NCBI RefSeq assembly: GCF_036634195.1 | Contig: NZ_JAZIFY010000001.1 | Location: 62,001-126,000, forward strand | DNA from: Streptomyces sp. P9-A4 | Lineage (GTDB): Bacteria > Actinomycetota > Actinomycetes > Streptomycetales > Streptomycetaceae | Reading direction: 5' to 3' | Length of the DNA: 64,000 nt | Shown here: positions 16,776 to 24,170 of the stretch, one piece after another | Numbering within the stretch: position 1 is the stretch's first letter | Layout of the letters: the number at the start of each line of letters is the position of its first letter | The notes under the pieces: model-generated | Database searches by the model: none | What the model was told of the DNA's origin: nothing | The model's input: the letters and a program-made list of their open reading frames with translations, nothing else | Translations under genes and position numbers: made by a program

Positions 16776-17645
16776 CTACTCGGCGGCCGGGCCGCTCCCG
16801 CCGAGCCGCCGCTCGATGAGGACCTCGTGGACGAGGCGCCCGGCCAGGGCGCCTCCGTACACGACGAAGCCGACGCCGACGAGCCAGGACTGGAGGACGA
16901 GCACGGTGCCGAACTGGCCGTACGTCACCGCGTTGGAGGCGATGAGCGGCGAGAAGACGAGCTGGGAGAAGATCCGCAACCCCAGCAGTCCGAGTGCGGT
17001 GAGGACGGCTCCTGGGGCGAGGGCGCGCCAGCGGATGCGGCCGCAGAGCAGGAAGCGCTGCGACCACCAGAAGAAGACGAAGGTGCCGGCCAGGTCGGCG
17101 AGGGCGACCAGGGCGGTGATCGCGGCCGGGGACTCGGCGGGTGCCGGGGTGGCGACGAAGAGGAGGAGGCAGGCGACGAGGACGGCGAGCCAGACGACGT
17201 GCCGCCACATGGTGTGCCAGCGGGCGGTGGGGAGGTCCCAGGCCCGCTCGTACCCGGTCTGTACGGCGGATCCGAAGGTGACGCCGAAGGCGGCGAGGGC
17301 GGCGAGACCGAAGGCGGTGGTGCGTTGCAGGGCCGCTCCCGGCTGGCCGAAGAGCCGCTCGATCTGCTCCTGCGAGACCTCCGAGACGCCGAGGCCCTGG
17401 ACGAGCCAGCGGGCGAAGCCCTGGCCCCTGGCGAGGTCGGCCGCGGCGACCACGATGAGGAGCGGGACGAGGGTGAGCAGGCTGAGCGCGGCGAAGCCCA
17501 TGGCGCGGTGCATGAGTTCCATGGCTCGGCCGCGGTTCCAGGCGAGCCCGAGGGGCGAGGCGCTGACGCGGGTGTACAGGCGCTGGAACCAGTGGCCGTT
17601 GTCGGTGGGGGCACCGTCGTGCGGCGGACCTGGTGTGGAGGGCAT
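16776..17645 (-). CDS. YihY/BrkB-family inner membrane protein
   Basis: A 289-residue protein with about six hydrophobic spans (such as MGFAALSLLTLVPLLIVVAA, VVWLAVLVACLLLFVATPA and AFGLAALAAFGVTFGSAV). The order and spacing of spans and the segment RLFGQPG match the YihY/virulence factor BrkB family. Members were once thought to be RNase BN but are now considered membrane proteins of unclear role, possibly transporters. The start ATG at 17645 opens a short polar N-terminus. It stands next to the permease remnant with a seven-base gap and is transcribed toward it. Confidence 0.86.
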   Translation of the reverse strand: MPSTPGPPHDGAPTDNGHWFQRLYTRVSASPLGLAWNRGRAMELMHRAMGFAALSLLTLVPLLIVVAAADLARGQGFARWLVQGLGVSEVSQEQIERLFGQPGAALQRTTAFGLAALAAFGVTFGSAVQTGYERAWDLPTARWHTMWRHVVWLAVLVACLLLFVATPAPAESPAAITALVALADLAGTFVFFWWSQRFLLCGRIRWRALAPGAVLTALGLLGLRIFSQLVFSPLIASNAVTYGQFGTVLVLQSWLVGVGFVVYGGALAGRLVHEVLIERRLGGSGPAAE

Positions 17646-17717
17646 GCCTCGTTCGGTACCCGGCCGGGCGGCGGGACATCTCCCGGTGCGGCCGAACGGG
17701 TGCAGGGCGGGCGTGCG

Positions 17718-18191
17718 TCAGGCGTCGAGCGGGCGGGCGCCGGGGCCGGGGCGGACGGTGACGTCGCGGACGGTGAGGGTGGCCCGTTCCTCGCCCTCGC
17801 ACTGGACGACGACGCGGACGGCGGCGTCGCAGTCGGTGTGCCGGATGTCGAGGACGGGCCCCTCGGGCTCCCCGGCGTGGGTGTCGCCCCACTGTTTGAG
17901 GGCGAGCAGTACGGGCCAGAGGTCGATGCCCTTGGGGGTGAGCCGGTACTCGTACCGGGTGCGGGCGCCGGGTTCGCGGTAGGGCTCGGCGCGCAGGACC
18001 TCCGCGGTGACGAGCTTGCGGAGCCGGTCGGCGAGGACGGCCTCGGAGAGCCCGAGGTGCCGGCGGAACTCGTCGTAGCGGCGCACTCCGTTGAAGGCGT
18101 CCCGCAGGATCAGCAGGGTCCACTTCTCGCCCACGAGGTCCAGGGTGCGCCGGACCGGGCAGTTCTCCGTGTCGGTCTCCAGCCACTTCAT
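17718..18191 (-). CDS. HxlR-family transcriptional regulator
   Basis: A 157-residue regulator. The N-terminal winged helix begins with the family cysteine in ENCPVRRTLDLVGEKWTLLI and continues RDAFNGVRRYDEFRRHLGLS then VLADRLRKLV, the HxlR recognition region. The C-terminal 55 residues form an extra beta-rich part (VQCEGEERATLTVRDV). The start was set at ATG 18191; a GTG six bases upstream is also possible. HxlR proteins often sense aldehydes, quinones or electrophiles. It is divergent from a thioesterase gene, and an inverted repeat lies in the gap. Confidence 0.92.
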   Translation of the reverse strand: MKWLETDTENCPVRRTLDLVGEKWTLLILRDAFNGVRRYDEFRRHLGLSEAVLADRLRKLVTAEVLRAEPYREPGARTRYEYRLTPKGIDLWPVLLALKQWGDTHAGEPEGPVLDIRHTDCDAAVRVVVQCEGEERATLTVRDVTVRPGPGARPLDA

Positions 18192-18208
18192 CGTCACACT
18201 CTAGCCAC

Positions 18209-18231
18209 CTGACTCTGTCGTTGACAGTCAG
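18209..18231. promoter_or_regulatory. Putative HxlR operator between regulator and thioesterase
   Basis: A perfect inverted repeat CTGACT then 11 bases then AGTCAG lies in the divergent gap, close to the HxlR start. Its position and symmetry fit an operator controlling both genes; the binding protein is inferred from the neighbourhood. Confidence 0.55.
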
Positions 18232-18303
18232 CTGGCACCGCAGCTAGCTTCGCGGTACAGAGCCAGCTGGGAGCCAGCGGGCCACGGCGGGCGGAGAACG
18301 GTC

Positions 18304-18819
18304 ATGGCGCGGACGCGTACGGTCGAGTGGGAGGACGCCGGCGCCACCGCGCGCGCCGCGGCGACGATGGCGGGCCTCGACTTCCTGCGGGAGATCGTGG
18401 CGGGACGCCTGCCCGGACCCCCGATCGCCTCGCTCCTCGGCTTCAGCCTGGAGGAGGTCGAGGACGGGCGGGCCGTGTTCGTCCTGGAGCCGGGCGAGGA
18501 GCACTACAACCTCATCGGCAGCGTGCACGGCGGGGTCTACGCGACCCTGCTCGACTCGGCGACCGGCTGCGCGGTGCACTCCACGCTCCCGCAGGGGACG
18601 GCGTACACCTCGCTCGACCTGTCGACCCGCTTCCTTCGGCCGCTCACCACCGCCACCGGCAAGGTCCGTGCCATCGGCACGGTGATCTCGCGGGGCCGCA
18701 GGACCGCGCTGGCCGAGGCGGGGCTCTACGACGCGGAGGACCGCCTGCTCGGGCACGCGACGAGCACGTGCATGCTCTTCCCCGTCCCGGCGGAGGGTGC
18801 CGAGGGCACGCGCGCGTAG
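18304..18819 (+). CDS. PaaI-family hotdog-fold thioesterase
   Basis: A 171-residue single hotdog-fold protein. It shows the family core GSVHGGVYATLLDSATGCAV (HGG followed by the helix aspartate), then SLDLSTRFLRPL and ALAEAGLYDAEDRLLGHATS. These residues match PaaI-type acyl-CoA thioesterases. The substrate is not told by sequence; phenylacetyl-type or fatty acyl-CoAs are usual. It is divergent from HxlR with the inverted repeat at 18209-18231 between them, so HxlR probably regulates it. Confidence 0.9.
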   Translation: MARTRTVEWEDAGATARAAATMAGLDFLREIVAGRLPGPPIASLLGFSLEEVEDGRAVFVLEPGEEHYNLIGSVHGGVYATLLDSATGCAVHSTLPQGTAYTSLDLSTRFLRPLTTATGKVRAIGTVISRGRRTALAEAGLYDAEDRLLGHATSTCMLFPVPAEGAEGTRA

Positions 18820-18880
18820 CCACGCACGAGGGAAGCGTCGCACGCGCGCGTGGCCGCGCCTCGCCCGGGTACGCGCGCGT
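18808..18880. repeat. Three copies of the decamer ACGCGCGCGT
   Basis: The palindromic decamer occurs at 18808-18817, 18842-18851 and 18871-18880, at the end of and just after the thioesterase gene. Spacing is 34 and 29 bases. It may be chance in GC-rich DNA, a hairpin-rich terminator region or protein-binding sites; nothing decides. Confidence 0.5.
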
Positions 18881-18907
18881 GAAGCCGGATGCCCGCGGGG
18901 GCTCCGC

Positions 18908-19273
18908 TCAGCGGTGTCCGGGGACCGGCCGGATGCGGGTGCAGCCGTCCGGGGCGACGTCGGGGACGCCGTTGGCCTGGAGGGCGGCGCTCACCAGGGT
19001 GGCGAGCAGGTCGATGTCCGATCCCATGTCCAGACGGACCGTCACCCATCCGGAACCGGCGCGGAGCCGTACCGCGCTCGATCCGAGGAGCGCGTGGCGC
19101 AGTTTGGCGACCATGGCGCGGGTGAGGTGGACGTCGGCCTCGTGCTCGCCGTGGAAATGCACGATCTCCTGCGTCGCGGTACCCAGTCCGAGCGCGGCGC
19201 CGCAATGGGCGCGGGCGGGGGTCAGCGAGGGCCAGCTCATCAGACGTTCACTGGCATGCCTGGCCGTGTTCAT
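18908..19273 (-). CDS. Luciferase-domain (DUF5519-like) small protein
   Basis: A 121-residue cytoplasmic protein. The core EIVHFHGEHEADVHLTRAMV followed by LLGSSAVRLRAGSGWVTVRL and DIDLLATLVSAAL matches the small luciferase-domain family (PF17648/DUF5519-like) frequent in streptomycetes; despite the name, no light production is implied. Conserved H/E pairs may bind a ligand. The start at 19273 is uncertain because no strong RBS is seen; ATG 19240 is an alternative. The gene is alone between a thioesterase and a phosphatase. Confidence 0.6.
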   Translation of the reverse strand: MNTARHASERLMSWPSLTPARAHCGAALGLGTATQEIVHFHGEHEADVHLTRAMVAKLRHALLGSSAVRLRAGSGWVTVRLDMGSDIDLLATLVSAALQANGVPDVAPDGCTRIRPVPGHR

Positions 19274-19409
19274 ACGAGGAGCGTGACGGTCCCCGGGGCC
19301 GCGCACAAGCGTCCTGCGGGAAGAATCCCGCCCAGGCGGGAATCCCGTCGTACCCGGGGGTGGTGTGACCGTGCGTCACGTCCGTCCGTGGGGCGGAAGT
19401 GACCCCGTG

Positions 19410-20699
19410 TCACTGGGGTGCACGCGCGCGGATGCGGGCCGCGAGCACGGCCACGTCGTCCTCCGCCGTGTGCGCGTCCAGCCTCCGCAGGACCTCCTCG
19501 ACGACCTCGCGCGGACCGGAACCGGCGGGGAGCCGGAGCGCGGCGAGCCGGGCGAGCGACACGTCGATGTCCTCGCCCCGGCGTTCGACGAGGCCGTCGG
19601 TGAAGATCAGCAGGGTCGCGCCGGGGGCGAGCGGGCGCGTCGTCGGCTCGTACCCGCCGACGCCGGTGCCGAGGGGCGGGCCCACCGGGAGATCGACGAG
19701 CTCGGCCGAGCCGTCCGCGCCGAACACGGCGGGCGGCAGGTGCCCGGCGTTCGCGAAGGTCGCCGCGCCGCGGGCCGGGTCGACCCGGACGAGCAGGCAG
19801 GTGGCGGGACGGCGGGCGTCGTCCTCGGCGACCACCGAGTCGAGGTGGCGCAGCACCCGGTGCGGCGGCAGGTCGGTGGCGGCGACCTCGCGCAGGGCCG
19901 CGCGGTAGGCGTTCATGTCGACGGCGGCGTCCAGGCCGTGCCCCATCACGTCGCCGACGACGAGCAGGCTGCGGCCGAAGTGGAGCCGTACCGTCTCGAA
20001 CCAGTCCCCGCCCACGAGGGTGCGGTGCCCGGCGGGCAGGTAGCCGCCCGCGATCTCCAGGTTCGGGTGCGGCCGGCCGGGCTCGGCGACCAGGGCGCGC
20101 TGGAGGTGCAGCGCGGTGTCCTCGGTGGCCGCGAGCCGCCGCGCGTGCCCGAGGTGCCGGGCGGCGAGCCGGGCGGCGTGCCGGAGCAGCGCCACTTCGT
20201 CGGCGGGGAAGGGCCCGCCGGCGGTACGTGCGACGGTGACGGTCCCGAGGGGCGCCTCGTCGTGCACGGCGAGGGGAACGGCGAGGCGGTGGGCACCGGC
20301 GCCGATCGAGGCGGGCGCGGAGGGGAGGCCGGAGCCGGGCGGGCCGTAGCCGGGCGGGTGGAGACCGTGCGGGGCGGGGCCGGGTCGGAGCGGGCCGTAC
20401 TGGGCGGAGCCGGGCGGGATGGGGCCGGGGGCGCCGGAGCCGGACGGGCCGGAGCCGGGCCGGCGTGGGTTCCGCGTGGCCGTCCGGGCCCTCGTCCGCG
20501 CGCCGTCCGGCTGTGACTGCGGCTGTTCTGCCGCCAGGTCGACCGTCACCGAGGCACGCAGGTGCTCGGTGGCGAAGCGCACGAGTTCCCGGCACGTGGT
20601 CGTCTCGTCGAGCGTCGTGCCTATCTCGCCGGTCGCCTGCTCCATGGCCCGCACCCTGGTCACGAGCGCCTGGACCCGTTCCGTGTCCCGTTCCGCCAC
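19410..20699 (-). CDS. SpoIIE-type PP2C serine phosphatase with proline/glycine linker
   Basis: A 429-residue cytoplasmic protein. Residues 1-55 form a helical head with ATGEIGTTLDETTTCRELVR. A long Pro/Gly/Ser-rich linker occupies about 60-133 with repeated GPPG/GPLRPGP-like units. A short GAF-like stretch precedes the PP2C domain (about 195-429), which has metal ligands in LVGGDWFETV and VVGDVMGHGLDAAVDMNAYR and the closing TAEDDVAVLAARI. It likely dephosphorylates an anti-anti-sigma protein. The start is GTG at 20699; GGAGG lies only four bases before it. It is divergent from the MoxR gene. Confidence 0.88.
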   Translation of the reverse strand: MAERDTERVQALVTRVRAMEQATGEIGTTLDETTTCRELVRFATEHLRASVTVDLAAEQPQSQPDGARTRARTATRNPRRPGSGPSGSGAPGPIPPGSAQYGPLRPGPAPHGLHPPGYGPPGSGLPSAPASIGAGAHRLAVPLAVHDEAPLGTVTVARTAGGPFPADEVALLRHAARLAARHLGHARRLAATEDTALHLQRALVAEPGRPHPNLEIAGGYLPAGHRTLVGGDWFETVRLHFGRSLLVVGDVMGHGLDAAVDMNAYRAALREVAATDLPPHRVLRHLDSVVAEDDARRPATCLLVRVDPARGAATFANAGHLPPAVFGADGSAELVDLPVGPPLGTGVGGYEPTTRPLAPGATLLIFTDGLVERRGEDIDVSLARLAALRLPAGSGPREVVEEVLRRLDAHTAEDDVAVLAARIRARAPQ

Positions 20700-20873
20700 G
20701 ACACCTCCACCGCCGCGCGTGTGGCGCACCCGGTCCCCCCATTGCACCAGCGGGTGGCGCCCCGCGCGCGTCACGGACCTTGCGCGGAGCGGTTGTGCGG
20801 CGGTGCGTGATCTGATCGAGTACGACAGAGGCTACTGGTCAGTACGCGATTTCGCTCCCCGGGGGGACAGCCC

Positions 20874-21743
20874 ATGACGACCGGATTCTTCAGCTCCGTC
20901 GACGATGTCGCCGACAAGCTCGCGACGACCGGCTATCTGGCGTCGCCGGCGGTCGCCACCACCGTGTTCCTCGCCGACCGGCTCGGCAAGCCGCTGCTCG
21001 TCGAGGGTCCGGCCGGCGTCGGCAAGACGGAGCTGGCCAAGGCGGTCACCGAGGTCATGGGCGCCCGCCTGGTCCGGTTGCAGTGCTACGAGGGCGTCGA
21101 CGAGTCCCGCGCGCTGTACGAGTGGAACCACGCCAAGCAGCTGCTGCGGATAACGGCCGGCCGGGGCGAGTCCTGGGACGAGGCGCGGACGGACATCTTC
21201 GGCGAGGAGTTCCTGCTCCCCCGGCCGCTGCTCACCGCGATCCGCTCGGACGAGCCGACGGTGCTGCTCATCGACGAGACCGACAAGGCCGACGTCGAGG
21301 TGGAGGGCCTGCTCCTCGAGGTCCTGAGCGACTTCCAGATCACCGTTCCCGAGCTGGGCACGATCACCGCCACGCGGCGCCCGTTCACCGTGCTGACCTC
21401 GAACGCGAGCCGCGAGCTGTCCGAGGCCCTGCGCCGGCGCTGTCTGTTCCTGCACATCGGTTTCCCCGAGGAGGAGCTGGAGCGCCGGATCGTCGGCCTC
21501 AAGGTCCCCGGGCTCGACGCCGCGCTCGCCGCGTCCGTGGTACGGGTCGTGGGGGCGCTGCGGGCGATGGACCTGCGGAAGGTGCCGTCGGTCTCGGAGA
21601 CCATCGACTGGGCCCGTACCCTGCTCGCGCTCGGCGCGGACCGCCTGGACGAGCGGGTCGTACGGGAGACCCTGGGCGTCCTGTTGAAGCACCAGGAGGA
21701 CATCGTGAAGGCGGCGGCCAAGCTCGACCTGGACGCGGTGTGA
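20874..21743 (+). CDS. MoxR-family AAA+ ATPase
   Basis: A 289-residue AAA+ protein. Walker A is GPAGVGKT at residues 45-52 and Walker B is VLLIDETDKAD at about 130-140; sensor 1 asparagine lies in TVLTSNASRELSEAL and the arginine finger in EALRRRCLFLHI. Size and motifs match MoxR/CoxD-like ATPases, chaperones that activate metal- or cofactor-containing enzymes with a VWA partner. It overlaps the VWA gene by four bases (GTGA), the classic partnership. No CO dehydrogenase genes are beside it, so the client is unknown. Confidence 0.94.
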   Translation: MTTGFFSSVDDVADKLATTGYLASPAVATTVFLADRLGKPLLVEGPAGVGKTELAKAVTEVMGARLVRLQCYEGVDESRALYEWNHAKQLLRITAGRGESWDEARTDIFGEEFLLPRPLLTAIRSDEPTVLLIDETDKADVEVEGLLLEVLSDFQITVPELGTITATRRPFTVLTSNASRELSEALRRRCLFLHIGFPEEELERRIVGLKVPGLDAALAASVVRVVGALRAMDLRKVPSVSETIDWARTLLALGADRLDERVVRETLGVLLKHQEDIVKAAAKLDLDAV

Positions 21744-23149
21744 GCCCGGCGGATCCGTCCACGGCCCCGGCCGGCCCGTCCACCGCCTCCGCGGCCCATC
21801 GGCTGACCGGGCTGGTGGCGGCGCTCCGCGCGCACGGGTTCGGGATCGGGACCGGCGAGACCGTGGACGCGGGCCGGGCGCTCGAAGCGGTCGGTTTCAC
21901 GGACCGGGAACGGGTGCGGGAGGCCCTGGCGGCGACGCTGCTCCACGGGGAACGCCAGCGGGCGGTGTTCGACCAGGTCTTCGACCTGTACTTCCCGCTC
22001 GGGCACACCGGGACGGCGGAGTCGTACGAGAACACCCCGGCGGACCTCGCGGCGCTGCGCGAGCGGCTCACCGAGGCCCTCGGCGCCGCCGACGGCGCCG
22101 CGCTCGACCGGCTGGCGGCCGAGGCGGTGAGCGGCTTCGGCGGCTTCGGCTCGGCGCCCGGTTCGGACGGCTGGTCCTCGTACCAGACGCTCGCGCGGCT
22201 GCGCCCCGAGACGCTGCTCGCCCGGGTGCGGGAGCGGGTCGGAGCGGTGCGCGGCGCGGAGGAAGCCGAGTTCACCGAGCGGCTGCTCGACGACGAGATC
22301 CGGCGCCGCATCGAGGCGTTCCGCGAGCGGGTGCGGACCGAGGCCCGGCGGCGCGTCGCCGAGCGGCAGGGCCGCGACCGGGTCGCCCGCCGCGCGGTGG
22401 CGGGCACGGCGGACGGTGTGGACTTCCTGCTCGCCGGGCGGGCCCAGCTGGACGAGTTGCGGCGTACGGTACGGCCGCTGGCGCGGAAGCTGGCCACCCG
22501 GCTCGCGGCCCGGCGGCGCAGGGCGGCGCGCGGGGAGATCGATCTGCGGCGGACGCTGCGGGCCTCGCTGTCGACCGGGGGCGTGCCGGTGCGTCCGGTG
22601 CTCCGGCGGCGGCGCCCCCGGCGGCCCGAGCTGGTGCTGTTGTGCGACGTGTCGGGGTCGGTGGCGGGCTTCGCGCAGTTCACGATGCTGCTGGTGCAGG
22701 CCCTGCACGACCAGTTCAGCCGGGTGCGGGTGTTCGCCTTCGTCAACCGGGTGGACGAGGTGACCGGGCTGATCGCACGGGACGCGGAGGACCCGGCGGG
22801 GCTCGGCGACCGCATCCTCGCGGAGGCCGAGCTGACCGGGTGGCACGGGCAGAGCGACTACGGGACCGCCCTCGGGGAGTTCGCCGACCGGTACGCGGAG
22901 GCGATCGGTCCGCGCACGGTCGTCTTCGTCCTGGGGGACGCCCGCACCAACGGCTCCGACCCGAACCTGGCGGCGTTGAAGCGGATCGCTGACCGGGCCC
23001 GCAGGGTCCACTGGCTCAACCCCGAGCAGCCGTCGCTGTGGGGCACGGGCGACTCGGTGGCCCCGGCGTACGCCGGTCTGGTCGAGATGCGCCCGTGCCG
23101 CGACGCCCGCCAGCTGGGGGCGCTGATCGGCCGGCTGCTGCCGGTGTGA
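21740..23149 (+). CDS. VWA-domain protein, CoxE-like
   Basis: A 469-residue protein. The N-terminal half is helical and charged (for example IRRRIEAFRERVRTEARRR). The C-terminal half is a VWA fold with the metal (MIDAS) site in LVLLCDVSGSVAGFAQF (DxSxS near residue 303) and later TVVFVLGDARTNGSD. This matches CoxE-like partners of MoxR ATPases. Its GTG start overlaps the MoxR stop by four bases, giving coupled translation and a fixed ratio. The two should act together in maturing some enzyme complex, not identifiable from this window. Confidence 0.92.
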   Translation: MSPADPSTAPAGPSTASAAHRLTGLVAALRAHGFGIGTGETVDAGRALEAVGFTDRERVREALAATLLHGERQRAVFDQVFDLYFPLGHTGTAESYENTPADLAALRERLTEALGAADGAALDRLAAEAVSGFGGFGSAPGSDGWSSYQTLARLRPETLLARVRERVGAVRGAEEAEFTERLLDDEIRRRIEAFRERVRTEARRRVAERQGRDRVARRAVAGTADGVDFLLAGRAQLDELRRTVRPLARKLATRLAARRRRAARGEIDLRRTLRASLSTGGVPVRPVLRRRRPRRPELVLLCDVSGSVAGFAQFTMLLVQALHDQFSRVRVFAFVNRVDEVTGLIARDAEDPAGLGDRILAEAELTGWHGQSDYGTALGEFADRYAEAIGPRTVVFVLGDARTNGSDPNLAALKRIADRARRVHWLNPEQPSLWGTGDSVAPAYAGLVEMRPCRDARQLGALIGRLLPV

Positions 23150-23202
23150 GGCGGCGACCCCGGCCGCTCGGGCCGCGGCGGCGGGCACGTACGCGCGGCG
23201 GA

Positions 23203-23262
23203 AGCCCCGCCTCCGCGAGAAAGCGGGCCCTGAGCCCCGCCTCCGCGAGAAAGCGGGCCGGG
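23203..23262. repeat. Two-copy 30-base tandem repeat with internal hairpin
   Basis: Two adjacent 30-base units, each starting AGCCCCGCCTCCGCGAGAAA then GCGGGCC, occur between the VWA and HhH genes. They are identical except for the last bases of each unit, and a partial third unit (AGCCCCGG) follows. Each holds a self-complementary hairpin (CCCGC / GCGGG). They may act as terminator stems of the MoxR-VWA operon or reflect slippage. Confidence 0.85.
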
Positions 23263-23289
23263 AGCCCCGGACCGTGGCACGATCGCCCC

Positions 23290-23499
23290 ATGGCCAACGA
23301 GTCCGACCGCCCCGAGACCGAGTTCCCCCGTGCCATCGGCGCGCCCGCCACCCGCGCGCTCGCCGCCGCCGGCTACACCCGGCTCGACCAGCTCGCGGGG
23401 GTGCCCGCGGCCGAGCTCGGCGCCCTGCACGGGGTGGGCCCGAAGGCGCTGCGCGTGCTCGGCGAGACGCTCGCCGAGCGGGGCCTCTCGCTGGGATGA
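23290..23499 (+). CDS. Small helix-hairpin-helix protein
   Basis: A 69-residue protein. It starts MANESDRPETEFPRAIG and carries a helix-hairpin-helix unit: LDQLAGVPAAELGALHGVGP then KALRVLGETLAERG (GVGPKA is the hairpin loop). Such stand-alone HhH proteins in actinomycetes may bind DNA non-specifically; no enzyme domain is attached. The start has no strong RBS nearby. It lies after the tandem repeats and just upstream of the nucleosidase, on the same strand. Confidence 0.82.
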   Translation: MANESDRPETEFPRAIGAPATRALAAAGYTRLDQLAGVPAAELGALHGVGPKALRVLGETLAERGLSLG

Positions 23500-23550
23500 G
23501 CCCAGGTCCCGGTTGTACGGCGGGCGGGCCCGCGAACTAGCGTGACCTCC

Positions 23551-24135
23551 ATGGAACTCTTGGGAGAGATCGCCGTCGGCCGTCCGCTGCTCGTCCTCGC
23601 CGTGAAGGAGGAGGCGCATTACCTGGACACGGACCTGCCGGTACTGCTGACCGGCATGGGCAAGGTGAACGCGGCGACCGCGCTCGCGACCGTCCTCGCG
23701 CGCGGCCCCCGGCCGTCCGGGATCGTGAACCTGGGGACGGCCGGGGCGCTGCGGCCGGGCTGGACCGGGACCCATGTCGTCGGCACCGTCGTGCAGCACG
23801 ACCTCGACGGCGAGCTGCTCGCCACGCTGACAGGGGAGACGTACGGGGCGCCGCTGACGCTTCCGGACGGCGGCGACGTGGTGCTGGCCACCGGCGACGC
23901 GTTCATCTCGGACGAGGCCGCCCGCGCCCGGCTCGCGGAGCGGGCCCCGCTGGTCGACATGGAGGGGTACGCGCTCGCCGCCGCCGCCGGGCTCGCCGGG
24001 GTGCCGCTGCGCATCGTGAAGCACGTCAGCGACGAGGCCGGGGACGGGGCCGCGCGCAGCTGGCGCGAATCGGTCGCCGAGTGCGCGCGGGCCCTCGCCG
24101 ACTGGGCGGAGGCGAACACCCCGTACCACTCCTGA
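23551..24135 (+). CDS. Nucleosidase of the MTA/SAH nucleosidase-purine phosphorylase superfamily
   Basis: A 194-residue protein. It has the phosphorylase/nucleosidase core VLLTGMGKVNAATALATVLA, NLGTAGALRPGW and DMEGYALAAAAGLAGVP (catalytic/base-binding region), and HVSDEAGDG near the end. It is shorter than Pfs-type MTA/SAH nucleosidases (about 230), as in small actinobacterial nucleosidases. Likely reaction is hydrolysis of a nucleoside such as 5'-methylthioadenosine or a futalosine-like compound; the exact one is not told. ATG 23551 was chosen over a GTG nine bases upstream because codon use starts there; neither has a strong RBS. Confidence 0.82.
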   Translation: MELLGEIAVGRPLLVLAVKEEAHYLDTDLPVLLTGMGKVNAATALATVLARGPRPSGIVNLGTAGALRPGWTGTHVVGTVVQHDLDGELLATLTGETYGAPLTLPDGGDVVLATGDAFISDEAARARLAERAPLVDMEGYALAAAAGLAGVPLRIVKHVSDEAGDGAARSWRESVAECARALADWAEANTPYHS

Positions 24136-24170
24136 GCGGACGGCCCCGGATGGGGGCCCGCTCCCCGAGG

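Noticed and set aside
18808..18880. The three ACGCGCGCGT copies as a binding-site cluster or origin element
   Set aside because: The decamer is expected often in sequence of this GC content; spacing is irregular and no DnaA-box-like sites accompany it. Kept only as a low-value repeat.
23203..23262. The tandem 30-base units as a CRISPR array
   Set aside because: Units adjoin without spacers, there are only two, and no cas genes are near.
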